Positions 6,497 to 14,357 of a stretch of DNA of 14,682 nt are shown piece by piece. Positions within the stretch are counted from its first letter, which is position 1; each line of letters opens with the position of its first letter. Below the pieces are notes generated by a model. That model was not told the origin of the DNA. It saw only the letters and a list, made by a program, of their open reading frames with translations, and searched no databases. The DNA comes from SHLJ01 sp041618535 (lineage in GTDB: Bacteria; Bacteroidota; Bacteroidia; Flavobacteriales; Flavobacteriaceae): NCBI GenBank assembly GCA_041618535.1, contig JBFKFP010000062.1, forward strand, positions 1-14,682, read 5' to 3'. A program made the position numbers and the translations under genes.

Positions 6497-7927
6497 ATGC
6501 CTTTATCGAAACGCATCGGTTTGTTTTTGGGCCCGTTGGCCTTCCTTATTATCCTTTTGCTTCCCTCCACTTTGATCTCAGAAAGTGCAGACAATGTTAT
6601 TGCCGTTGCACTTTGGATGGTTGTCTGGTGGATAACCGAAACTGTTTCCATTTCAGTTACCGCACTTCTTCCGCTGGTGTTGTTCCCGCTTTTAAAGGTT
6701 TTGCCCATAAATGAGGTTGGAGCTAATTACGGCAGCCCGATTGTTTTCCTCTTCTTCGGCGGATTTGTTTTAGCCTTGGCCCTCGAGAAGGTGAATCTCC
6801 ATAAAAGAATTGCCCTCAACATCATTAAAATCACCGGTACCACGCCCAACAAAGTGGTTCTCGGCTTCATGATAGCAACAGCCTCCTTAAGCATGTGGAT
6901 CTCGAACACGGCCTCTACTGTAGTCATGCTCCCTATCGCCATGTCGGTTATTAACCTGCTGATAGACGACGCCGACGGGTTTACCAAAAAGGATAAGAAT
7001 TTCGCACTGAGCGTAATGCTGGGGATAGCATTTTCCGCTAATGCGGGTGGAATTGCCACTGTAATTGGGACTCCTCCCAATTCAGTATTGATCGGGCTGC
7101 TGGAGAACGAATACCAGATTGAAGTTTCCTTCCTCAAATGGATGGTCCTCGGATTACCTTTTTCAGCACTGCTCATAGGAATCATATACATGGCGCTGAT
7201 CAAATGGTTTTTCCCTACACAGGGCATTCGGTTTGGAACCTCTGCAGGTATCATACAGGAGGAACTGTCCAAATTAGGCCCTACCTCCAGAGAGGAAAAA
7301 CGGGTATTATTGATCTTTGGGATAGCGATTAGCTTATGGGTTTTCCGAACCCTGATAAATAAAATGATCCCCGGATTGGCACTGAGCGATACCATTATCA
7401 GTATGATAGCAGCAATTTCGCTCTTTGCTGTGCCTTTTGATATGAGAAGAAACAGGTTCATCCTCACCTGGCCAGACACCCGAAACCTGCCCTGGGGAAT
7501 TTTACTCTTGTTTGGCGGCGGTCTTGCACTCGCTCAGGGAATGTCTGCATCAGGCATTGTAGACATCGTGGCCAATACCATTGCCACTAGCGAGATAAGT
7601 ATACTTCTTACCGTCAGTCTCCTGATCGTCCTTATGCTTTTTATGACAGAGCTCATGAGCAATGTGGCACTGGTGGCCGTTCTGGCTCCCGTAGTTGCAG
7701 GAATAGCCATAGGGTTGGATGTTCCTATCCTCTATGTCCTGATACCCGTAACCATAGCAAGCAGTTGTGCATTTATGCTACCTATGGCAACTCCCCCTAA
7801 TGCCATTGTGTTCGCAAGTGGATATGTCAAAGTGCACGAGATGGCAAGGGTAGGCGTTGTCCTGAATTTTATTGCGGTAATCCTGCTGATCTTGATGTTT
7901 CGGTTTGTCGTCCCTTTATTATTCTAA
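6497..7927 (+). CDS. SLC13/DASS-family sodium:anion symporter
   Basis: A 476-residue inner-membrane protein with about a dozen hydrophobic segments, the usual size for divalent-anion:Na+ symporters. These import dicarboxylates such as succinate, citrate or sulfate with sodium. Family hallmarks are visible. The first Na1/substrate motif SNT is at 136-138 (WISNTASTVVMLP), with its partner loop IGTPPNS at 190-196. The inverted-repeat counterpart is TELMSNVALVA with SNV at 388-390, and ATPPNA at 431-436. The second motif is usually SNT, so Thr to Val is a departure. The GGF and GGG loops around 88-90 and 340-342 fit re-entrant regions. The substrate cannot be assigned. It converges on the alpha/beta hydrolase gene, and their 3' ends overlap by 9 nt with no terminator between them. 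Confidence 0.92.
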   Translation: MPLSKRIGLFLGPLAFLIILLLPSTLISESADNVIAVALWMVVWWITETVSISVTALLPLVLFPLLKVLPINEVGANYGSPIVFLFFGGFVLALALEKVNLHKRIALNIIKITGTTPNKVVLGFMIATASLSMWISNTASTVVMLPIAMSVINLLIDDADGFTKKDKNFALSVMLGIAFSANAGGIATVIGTPPNSVLIGLLENEYQIEVSFLKWMVLGLPFSALLIGIIYMALIKWFFPTQGIRFGTSAGIIQEELSKLGPTSREEKRVLLIFGIAISLWVFRTLINKMIPGLALSDTIISMIAAISLFAVPFDMRRNRFILTWPDTRNLPWGILLLFGGGLALAQGMSASGIVDIVANTIATSEISILLTVSLLIVLMLFMTELMSNVALVAVLAPVVAGIAIGLDVPILYVLIPVTIASSCAFMLPMATPPNAIVFASGYVKVHEMARVGVVLNFIAVILLILMFRFVVPLLF

Positions 7928-8743
7928 GAGACCTTTGATGTGATCGGTATAAGAAGAATATTCATTCAGGTTATTGTGTCCGCCTCCTTCGATAATGATA
8001 AATTCCGATTTTTTCTCATCTGATGCCTTGTAAAGCCTCTCCCCTGAATTGAATGGAACCACAAAATCATTGGTGCCGTGATAGATTGTGATGGGGCAGT
8101 TAACCTTTTTAATGTATTTATAGTTCGGGAGTTGGTATTTGAGTAACTTTTCAACGGGAAACATCGGAAATCGACTTTTGGCAACATCCACCAAAGAATA
8201 AAATGGCGATTCAAGAACAAGGGCTTTCGGATTGAATTCTGCAGCCATTTTAGTGGCCATGGCGCTTCCTAAAGAGCGACCATAAACTATAATGTCATCC
8301 TCGCTATATCGTTGTAACAGATAATTATAACATTGTCTGCTGTCACTGTATAAAGCCTCCTCGTCCCGTTCCCCGGTGCTCTTGCCATAGCCACGGTAAT
8401 CCATAACAAAGACATCATATCCATGATCGACAAAGAAAGTGGTTATTTTACCCCATCTTGAAAGGTTTCCGGCATTCCCATGAAAGTAAAGGATAATGCC
8501 TTTCGGCCTTTCAACTGTAAAATGGAGGGCATTGATCATAGCTTCCGGAGCTGTCTCGATAAAGACCTCTTCGAATTGATAATCAAAGGAATATGCATGA
8601 GATTGCGGCAGCTTGCTTGGTCTGAAAATAAACTGCTCCTGTAAAAAGTAAAGGGTTCCTGCTATCACGGTGTAAAGGGTTAAAAGCCCCAGTAAGATTC
8701 TGCTAAGCCTGTTCCCGGCTTTTCTTCGAGCTGTGGACGACAT
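7919..8743 (-). CDS. Membrane-anchored alpha/beta hydrolase, second of a pair
   Basis: A 274-residue serine hydrolase of the Bem46/ABHD13-17-like group. A basic start and one hydrophobic helix (about 15-34) look like an uncleaved anchor. The core follows: oxyanion-hole HGN at 88-90, DYRGYGKSTG at 115-124, nucleophile elbow GRSLGS with Ser157, acid Asp226 (HGTND), and base His256 (GGGH). All triad residues are present, so it should be active, probably as an esterase or thioesterase; the substrate is unknown. It starts 41 nt inside the 3' end of the upstream paralogue in another frame, which suggests translational coupling. No closer start codon is visible. Its 3' end overlaps the opposing SLC13 gene by 9 nt. 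Confidence 0.9.
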   Translation of the reverse strand: MSSTARRKAGNRLSRILLGLLTLYTVIAGTLYFLQEQFIFRPSKLPQSHAYSFDYQFEEVFIETAPEAMINALHFTVERPKGIILYFHGNAGNLSRWGKITTFFVDHGYDVFVMDYRGYGKSTGERDEEALYSDSRQCYNYLLQRYSEDDIIVYGRSLGSAMATKMAAEFNPKALVLESPFYSLVDVAKSRFPMFPVEKLLKYQLPNYKYIKKVNCPITIYHGTNDFVVPFNSGERLYKASDEKKSEFIIIEGGGHNNLNEYSSYTDHIKGLLE

Positions 8744-9581
8744 TAATGCTTGTGGTTGAGAGATCTATTGCTTCGGGTTCTTTTGTCAGGATTTCCCCTA
8801 AAATACGATGATAGGACTCAAAAGTATTCAAATTTTTATGTCCGCCACCAATTATTGTGTACAATCTTGAATTGTCCGGATTAACCTGCGAGAGCTTAAC
8901 ACTTGTCTTATATGGAATCAATTTATCATGGGTGCCATGAATAATATGGATTGGACATCTCACGTATTTCAACCATTTGTAAGTTGGTAAAGGATATTTT
9001 ATCAGCAGTGAGAGAGGCATAAAAGGCATATACCTGGAAGTAACTTTGGTCAGGCTGTAATAGGGCGCATCTAAGATGAGCATTTTGGGGTTGTTCATCG
9101 AGGCGAGCTTCGCAGCAAATCCAGACCCCAGACTCCTTCCGTAGAGTATTATCCGATCCTCTGTCGTGCGTTCTTTTAACAGATTATATACCTCCTGAAG
9201 ATCCCGTTTAATAGCTTTCTGAGATCGTCTGCCCGTGCTCTTTCCAAATCCGCGGTAATCCACCATTACGACATTATAATTATGCCTTGTGAAATCCACG
9301 GCAAATTTGCCCCATCCCTTAATGCTTTTAGAATTTCCTTTAAGGTATAACACTACTCCCCTCGATTCACCCTGGGGTAGAAAACGAACGCCATTTATTA
9401 CGGCCCCGTCCCTGGTTTCCATATTGTATTCCATCGTCTCCTGGTTATCATAATAAAATTGAAAATCAGGCGGTAGTTTCTCAGGTTTGAATAGGAAATA
9501 GTCCTGCAAATAATACAAGGCCACACTAATGGCGATATAGACGGCCAGTATTAAAATTAGAATGTTTAACCAGGCAGGCAT
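8703..9581 (-). CDS. Membrane-anchored alpha/beta hydrolase, first of a pair
   Basis: A 292-residue paralogue of the following gene, sharing the same order of motifs: an N-terminal hydrophobic anchor (about 4-25), DYRGFGKSTG (108-117), GRSLGS with nucleophile Ser150, Asp219 (HGTHD) and His248 (GGGH). The triad is intact, but the usual HGN before the oxyanion hole reads KGN (Lys81 in place of His), which its neighbour does not share. It also has a C-terminal extension of about 20 polar residues past the normal end of the fold, and this tail is what overlaps the next gene. The pair likely arose by tandem duplication and is probably one operon with its promoter in the 141-nt divergent spacer. 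The substrate is unknown. Confidence 0.9.
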   Translation of the reverse strand: MPAWLNILILILAVYIAISVALYYLQDYFLFKPEKLPPDFQFYYDNQETMEYNMETRDGAVINGVRFLPQGESRGVVLYLKGNSKSIKGWGKFAVDFTRHNYNVVMVDYRGFGKSTGRRSQKAIKRDLQEVYNLLKERTTEDRIILYGRSLGSGFAAKLASMNNPKMLILDAPYYSLTKVTSRYMPFMPLSLLIKYPLPTYKWLKYVRCPIHIIHGTHDKLIPYKTSVKLSQVNPDNSRLYTIIGGGHKNLNTFESYHRILGEILTKEPEAIDLSTTSINVVHSSKKSREQA

Positions 9582-9645
9582 GAAATGGCTATTTCAAACA
9601 AGATAATAAATTACCATCAAGCCACCAGACCACTTATGGGAATTA

Positions 9646-9678
9646 TTGACTTTATATCGATATTCAATCTTACTTTTA
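9646..9678 (+). promoter_or_regulatory. Bacteroidota housekeeping-type promoter
   Basis: TTG (9646-9648), 22 nt, then TACTTTTA (9671-9678), one base off the TAnnTTTG -7 box known from Flavobacterium and Bacteroides. The spacing is within the range reported for this group. Transcription would start near 9684, so the ATG at 9585 is outside the message and the one at 9723 is the real start of the cytochrome gene. Confidence 0.45.
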
Positions 9679-9722
9679 ACCGGTATTTTTTAAATTTAAA
9701 TGCTGTTAATCTACTGCTGAAA

Positions 9723-10964
9723 ATGAAAAAATTATTGCCCTTTGCCCTCATTCTGTTTGCCTTTATTTCCTGCAAAAATGATGACGAGATAAATGTAGCG
9801 GCTTGTGCCGAAGTAAACGATGTTCAGCTCCAGTCTGTCGGGATAGACGAGGTGGTGATCATTTGGGATGATCCTAACCTCAACGCTTCCTTTACAGTTG
9901 AATATGGTCCTAGCGGGTTTATCCCGGGTAACGGAACTTTTGTCGATACAGTCAACCGGGAGATCACAATCCGCGGACTGGATGGAAATACACAATATGA
10001 TGTTTATGTGCAGTCCATCTGCAGCATAAATAATACCAGCCTGCAGTCCCAGGTATTCAGCTTCATAACACAGCCTTCCCGGGTGATACCAGAGTTTACA
10101 GCAAAACTATCGGATATGAACATCTATTTGGGTGAGATGGCTGAATTAAATCCTTCACCCTATGTTTTTGAATATGACCTGGTGACTCCATTGTTCACCG
10201 ATTATGCCCATAAGGACCGTCTTATAGCTCTTCCACAGGATGAAAAAATGCAATATGCCGGTGATGGCCTTCCCGACTTTCCCGATAATACGGTTATAAC
10301 GAAGACCTTTTTCTATAATAATGATGAAACCGACCTTTCAGAGGGCCGGCGAATCATTGAGACCCGCGTCCTCATCAAAATAAATGGTGAATGGGAACTC
10401 GGGAATTATCACTGGAATGCTGAGCAGACGGACGCTTTCCTGAACCCGGAATCTGTTACCCTTCCTATCAGTTATATAGATCAATCCGGCGTTACACAAA
10501 ACCTTAATTATGTGATCCCCGGAGCTGCTGATTGCTTTACATGTCATAACCTTTATGATCAGGAAACACCCATTGGCCCGAAATTACGCAACATGAATTT
10601 CGATGGACAATTGGATAGTCTTATCCAGGATGGCCATCTTGAAGGCCTTCCTGACAGCAGCCTGGTCTCCGAACTGCCAGACTGGGAAGACTCTTCCTTT
10701 GGCCGCCAGGAACGTGCAAGGGCCTATTTTGACGTCAATTGCGCCCATTGTCACCAGGACGGTGCGTTTTGCGAAGATCTCTCAACCCTGAGATTGCTTT
10801 ATGAAACACCTTTTGAAGACAGTAATATCTATAACCAGCGTTTTAGTATTTTGATCAGGATGCAGGAGTACAATCCCGGATTCAGCATGCCTTGGATCGG
10901 GACCACAATGCTGCATACTGAGGGGTATGAACTGATCGAGTCTTATCTTAATTCTCTGGATTAA
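9723..10964 (+). CDS. FN3 plus diheme c-type cytochrome lipoprotein (SO2930-like)
   Basis: A 413-residue lipoprotein. The start at 9723 gives a clean signal (MKKLLPFALILFAFISC, lipid Cys17); the in-frame ATG 138 nt earlier would bury it and lies ahead of the promoter. Residues about 32-118 form a fibronectin type III domain (VIIWDDP, ITIRGLDGNTQYDVYVQSIC). The rest matches the SO2930 family of diheme cytochromes: PYDLxTPLFTDYA-type segment near 150-162, FPDNTVITKTFFY, then heme site CFTCH at 271-275 followed by PIGPKLRNMN, and a second site CAHCH at 340-344. Met389 in GFSMPWIG is a likely axial ligand. It would be anchored in the envelope and carry electrons; partners are unknown. The metalloprotease gene follows after 108 nt. 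Confidence 0.9.
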   Translation: MKKLLPFALILFAFISCKNDDEINVAACAEVNDVQLQSVGIDEVVIIWDDPNLNASFTVEYGPSGFIPGNGTFVDTVNREITIRGLDGNTQYDVYVQSICSINNTSLQSQVFSFITQPSRVIPEFTAKLSDMNIYLGEMAELNPSPYVFEYDLVTPLFTDYAHKDRLIALPQDEKMQYAGDGLPDFPDNTVITKTFFYNNDETDLSEGRRIIETRVLIKINGEWELGNYHWNAEQTDAFLNPESVTLPISYIDQSGVTQNLNYVIPGAADCFTCHNLYDQETPIGPKLRNMNFDGQLDSLIQDGHLEGLPDSSLVSELPDWEDSSFGRQERARAYFDVNCAHCHQDGAFCEDLSTLRLLYETPFEDSNIYNQRFSILIRMQEYNPGFSMPWIGTTMLHTEGYELIESYLNSLD

Positions 10965-11072
10965 ACAAAGAGAGGCTTTGGTTGCGTTAAAAATATTATA
11001 ATTTCCATATTCCGAAGGATAGTTCCGAGCAGTATTTCTTATTTTCAGGCCCGAATTACAAAAGCCAATATT

Positions 11073-13574
11073 TTGAGGATTTATACATTTAAATTACTGC
11101 TTCTCGCACTAACTCTGATCGCGAGTTCTTGTACAACCGCTAAAAAGGCAAAAGAGGCCGAAATAGCAAAAAAAACAGACAGCGCCAAACCCAAATCATC
11201 CAATGAAAAGAAAAATGGCATCAAGCCTTATGATAAGGTGATCACCAAAGATGCCATTACCGACAAGGGTCTTTTCGATGTTCATGAAATAGATGGTAAA
11301 TACTTTTATGAAATACCGGATTCTCTCTTCGGAAGGGAAATGCTCATGGTCACCCGAATTGCCAAGACCGCATCAGGAATCGGGTTTGGAGGAGGAAAGC
11401 AAAATACCCAGGTCCTGAGATGGCAGAAGAAGGGGAAGAAAATCGCCCTTAGGGTCGTATCCTACCAGGTATATGCCGCCGATTCATTACCAATCCATGA
11501 GGCGGTTGTCAACTCTAATTTTGAACCAGTACTGTATACGTTTCCCATTAAAGCATTCAGCAAGGACTCGACCAAAACAGTGATCGATGTCACTGAATTA
11601 TTCGATAAGGATGTTAAGGCCCTGGGAATGAATGGAAACAGCAGAAAACGTTACAAGGCGAACAGGCTAGAAGCCAATAGATCATTTATTGAGGGCATAA
11701 AAAGCTATCCCTTTAACATCGAGGCAAGACATGTGAAAACATATGCGTCCTCAGAACCACCATCTAACCAGTCAACCGGATCTATCTCAGTCGAGATCAA
11801 CAACTCGATGATTCTACTTCCGAATGAACCGATGAGACGACGATATTTTGACGAACGGGTTGGTTGGTTCGCCCGTGGTCAGGTAGATTATGGTCATGAT
11901 GCCCAGCGTTCCAAAGAGGTGAGATATCTCGACAGATGGCGGTTGGAAGTTCGGGATGAAGACATGGATAAGTTCAAACGAGGAGAGCTTGTTGTTCCCA
12001 GGAAACAGATCGTTTATTACATAGACAGGGCCACCCCTGAAAAATGGCGAAAATATATCAAGCAGGGAATTGAGGACTGGCAGAAGGCTTTCGAGCATGC
12101 TGGTTTTAAAGATGCTATCATAGCAAAAGATCCACCTTCTCCTGAAGAGGATCCTGAATGGAGTCCTGAAGACGTAAGGTACTCAGTGGTCCGTTACCTG
12201 GCTTCCCCCATACCCAATGCCAACGGCCCCCATGTCAGCGATCCACGAAGTGGGGAGATACTTGAGAGTGATATCAACTGGTATCATAATGTGATGAGCT
12301 TATTAAGAGGTTGGTTTTTTGTTCAGACGGCAGCTATTAATCCTGATGCTCAAAGCCCTGAATTCGATGATGAGGTTATGGGTAGGCTTATTCGATTCGT
12401 ATCCGCACATGAAGTTGGGCATACCCTCGGGCTTCCTCACAATATGGGAAGCAGCGTAGCATACCCGGTGGAAAAGCTCAGGGATGCGGAATTCACACAG
12501 AAATACGGGACTGCACCCTCGATAATGGATTATGCCCGTTTCAACTATATCGCCCAGCCGGGTGACGAGGGGGTGGCTTTAATGCCCGATATCGGGATAT
12601 ACGACAAGTATGCCATCGAATGGGGATACAGGCCAATACCGGAAGCTGAAACCGCTGAAGATGAAAAACCAATACTTAATAGTTGGATCAGGGAACATGA
12701 GAACGACCCGATGTACCGATTCGGGCACCAGCAGGTTGGCGATGTCGTTGATCCGAGTTCACAAACTGAAGACCTTGGAGACAATGCGATGAAAGCCAGC
12801 GATTATGGGATCGCCAACCTTAAACGCATCGTACCTAACCTGATAAAGTGGACCACTAACGCAGGTGAAGATTATGACAACCTGAACGAGATGTACGGAC
12901 ATGTGATCAGTCAATTCAGGCGATATATGGGTCATGTGTCTAATAACATAGGTGGGGTTTATGAGCACTACAAGACGGCCGATCAGGACGGCGCGGTGTA
13001 CACCCATGTTCCAAAGGATCACCAGAAAGAGGCCATGTCCTATATGAACGACAGGTTGTTCAAAACACCAACCTGGCTTATCGATAAAGAGATCTTCGAA
13101 AAGATCGAATACTCAGGATCTGTTGAGCGTATCCGCTCGGTTCAGGAGCGTTATCTAAATAATATTCTCAGCCTGGGCCGACTTCAGCGGATGATAGAGA
13201 ATGAGGCATTGAACGGGGATGGTGCATACAAAATTAATGAGATGATGCGTGATATGAGGAACGGGATATGGAATGAATTGTCTTCAGGCCGTTCAATCGA
13301 TACCTACAGGCGTAACCTTCAACGGGCGCACATAGACCGCCTCGCCTACCTTATGAGTGCTGAAAACCAGAGACAACGAACTGGCAGTCCCTATTACAAA
13401 TCTACTGCCGTTACTACAAGTCAGTCAGATATCAGGGCGGTTGCCAGGGCCGAACTCAACACTATTCAGAGAAACTCGAGAAATGCCATAGGGCGCACCA
13501 ACGATTATATGAGCAGGATACACTTGCAGGACATTGTGGAAAGGATTGATGATATCCTTAATCCAACCGACTAG
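11073..13574 (+). CDS. Zinc metalloprotease lipoprotein (DUF5117/DUF5118/DUF4953 type)
   Basis: An 833-residue exported protein. The start is TTG at 11073, which gives a short basic leader, a hydrophobic core and a lipobox ending at Cys20 (IASSC). A lysine-rich linker follows (about 22-50), then the DUF5118/DUF5117 region (roughly 50-300, with VHEIDGKYFYEIPDSLFGREM) and the catalytic region. The zinc-binding motif HEVGHTLGLPH is at 446-456, with Glu447 as the general base, and SIMDY with Met485 is a plausible Met-turn; together these place it in the metzincin clan. The length is normal for the family. Substrates are not known; large TonB-type or peptide-scavenging roles have been suggested only loosely. 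It may be co-transcribed with the cytochrome and is closed by a terminator at 13596-13622. Confidence 0.92.
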   Translation: MRIYTFKLLLLALTLIASSCTTAKKAKEAEIAKKTDSAKPKSSNEKKNGIKPYDKVITKDAITDKGLFDVHEIDGKYFYEIPDSLFGREMLMVTRIAKTASGIGFGGGKQNTQVLRWQKKGKKIALRVVSYQVYAADSLPIHEAVVNSNFEPVLYTFPIKAFSKDSTKTVIDVTELFDKDVKALGMNGNSRKRYKANRLEANRSFIEGIKSYPFNIEARHVKTYASSEPPSNQSTGSISVEINNSMILLPNEPMRRRYFDERVGWFARGQVDYGHDAQRSKEVRYLDRWRLEVRDEDMDKFKRGELVVPRKQIVYYIDRATPEKWRKYIKQGIEDWQKAFEHAGFKDAIIAKDPPSPEEDPEWSPEDVRYSVVRYLASPIPNANGPHVSDPRSGEILESDINWYHNVMSLLRGWFFVQTAAINPDAQSPEFDDEVMGRLIRFVSAHEVGHTLGLPHNMGSSVAYPVEKLRDAEFTQKYGTAPSIMDYARFNYIAQPGDEGVALMPDIGIYDKYAIEWGYRPIPEAETAEDEKPILNSWIREHENDPMYRFGHQQVGDVVDPSSQTEDLGDNAMKASDYGIANLKRIVPNLIKWTTNAGEDYDNLNEMYGHVISQFRRYMGHVSNNIGGVYEHYKTADQDGAVYTHVPKDHQKEAMSYMNDRLFKTPTWLIDKEIFEKIEYSGSVERIRSVQERYLNNILSLGRLQRMIENEALNGDGAYKINEMMRDMRNGIWNELSSGRSIDTYRRNLQRAHIDRLAYLMSAENQRQRTGSPYYKSTAVTTSQSDIRAVARAELNTIQRNSRNAIGRTNDYMSRIHLQDIVERIDDILNPTD

Positions 13575-13595
13575 GACGTTTCTTATATCAGTCTT

Positions 13596-13622
13596 AAAGG
13601 CTCTCTTATGGGGGCCTTTTTT
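13596..13622 (+). terminator. Intrinsic terminator after the metalloprotease gene
   Basis: AAAGGCTC (13596-13603) pairs with GGGCCTTT (13612-13619), one wobble pair, followed by a T run to 13622. A wider inverted pair GTCTTAA (13591-13597) and TTAAGAC (13624-13630) brackets it. It lies 22 nt past the stop codon. Confidence 0.83.
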
Positions 13623-13654
13623 GTTAAGACGTGGTTAAATATTCAAACCTGATT

Positions 13655-13679
13655 AAACCTTTTGAATTTAACTGGGTCC
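13655..13679 (+). promoter_or_regulatory. Possible ECF-type promoter of the Spy-like gene
   Basis: AAACC (13655-13659), 16 nt, then GTCC (13676-13679), with the gene starting 29 nt later. The spacing matches the ECF-like blocks of the acidic-protein genes, and Spy/CpxP-like proteins are often under envelope-stress control, but the boxes are short. Confidence 0.3.
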
Positions 13680-13708
13680 TACGGATGTAATCTAATAAAC
13701 TGAAAGCG

Positions 13709-14176
13709 ATGAAAAAAATAATGCTAACGTTGGCCCTGCTGGTTTCCATAGGTCTGTTTGCACAGCAAGGCCCGGGTCACGATAAAGATCGTGATGGATC
13801 AAAAATCGGAATGCTGGACGAATTCAGCCCTGAAGAGCAAGCCACTTTAAAGACTAAAAAAATGACACTGGGTTTAGACCTGACCCAATCACAGCAGGAC
13901 AAGATCTATCAGATCCACCTCAGGAATGCCAGTGAGAGATTGGCTAAAATGGAGGAGATAAAGAAAGAACGCGAATCCGGTGAATGGACCAGACCTTCAA
14001 AAGAAGAGCGCTTCAACCATTTAAACAGCAGGCTGGACAAGCAGATCGCCCATAAAAAAGAAATGAAATCTCTTTTAAACGAGGAGCAGTTCAAAAAATG
14101 GGAACGCGGTGCCATGAGAAGAGGGCATATGAAAAAAGAAAACAGAAAAGAGCGATCAAAGCGATCGCGAAAATAA
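13709..14176 (+). CDS. Exported Spy/CpxP-like helical protein
   Basis: A 155-residue protein with a signal peptide (MKKIMLTLALLVSIGLFA, cut before QQGPG). The mature part is charged and helical, with the family pattern LDLTQSQQDKIYQIHLRNASERLAKM (about 51-76), a gap rich in Lys/Arg/Glu, and a second helix ending LLNEEQFKKWERG (about 119-131). This resembles the Spy/CpxP and DUF4890-like group, periplasmic proteins that act as ATP-independent chaperones or stress and metal sensors. Neither the exact Spy LTxxQ spacing nor metal ligands can be confirmed here. The C-terminus is very basic. It sits between two terminators and is followed by a second protein of the same general kind. Export and fold class are fairly secure; a chaperone role is inferred. 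Confidence 0.8.
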   Translation: MKKIMLTLALLVSIGLFAQQGPGHDKDRDGSKIGMLDEFSPEEQATLKTKKMTLGLDLTQSQQDKIYQIHLRNASERLAKMEEIKKERESGEWTRPSKEERFNHLNSRLDKQIAHKKEMKSLLNEEQFKKWERGAMRRGHMKKENRKERSKRSRK

Positions 14177-14226
14177 TTCCCCTCCGAGCTAAAGGAGGAG
14201 ATAAGTTGGATTGGTTGGTTTTAGGA

Positions 14227-14256
14227 AAGCATTGCCCCAGGGCGATGCTTTTTTTT
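14227..14256 (+). terminator. Intrinsic terminator after the Spy-like gene
   Basis: AAGCATTGCC (14227-14236) pairs with GGCGATGCTT (14241-14250) around a CCAG loop with one wobble pair, followed by a run of T to 14256. It separates this gene from the next one downstream. Confidence 0.88.
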
Positions 14257-14299
14257 ATGTTAGTATAACAAAAATTAGTATTTTAGACACCTAGGTCAT

Positions 14300-14324
14300 G
14301 AACCTGCTCCGGTTTGTTCCCGAC
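14300..14324 (+). promoter_or_regulatory. Possible ECF-type promoter of the second Spy-like gene
   Basis: GAACC (14300-14304), 16 nt, then CGAC (14321-14324), with the start codon 33 nt on. The -35-like half is close to the ECF consensus; the -10-like half is weaker. A promoter is needed here because a strong terminator lies just upstream. Confidence 0.28.
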
Positions 14325-14357
14325 GCGAATTCAAAATCGAACTTTAAAACCAACATT

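Noticed and set aside
6727..7479. Long antisense open frame (250 codons) inside the SLC13 gene
   Set aside because: It mirrors the hydrophobic codons of the real transporter gene on the other strand; the sense product has clear family motifs and the antisense product has none.
9585..9722. N-terminal extension of the cytochrome gene starting at ATG 9585
   Set aside because: It would bury the lipoprotein signal peptide 46 residues inside the protein, and the likely promoter lies within it.
10965..10990. Small hairpin CAAAG-AGAGG-CTTTG after the cytochrome gene
   Set aside because: The stem is only five pairs and no T run follows, so it is not a convincing terminator.
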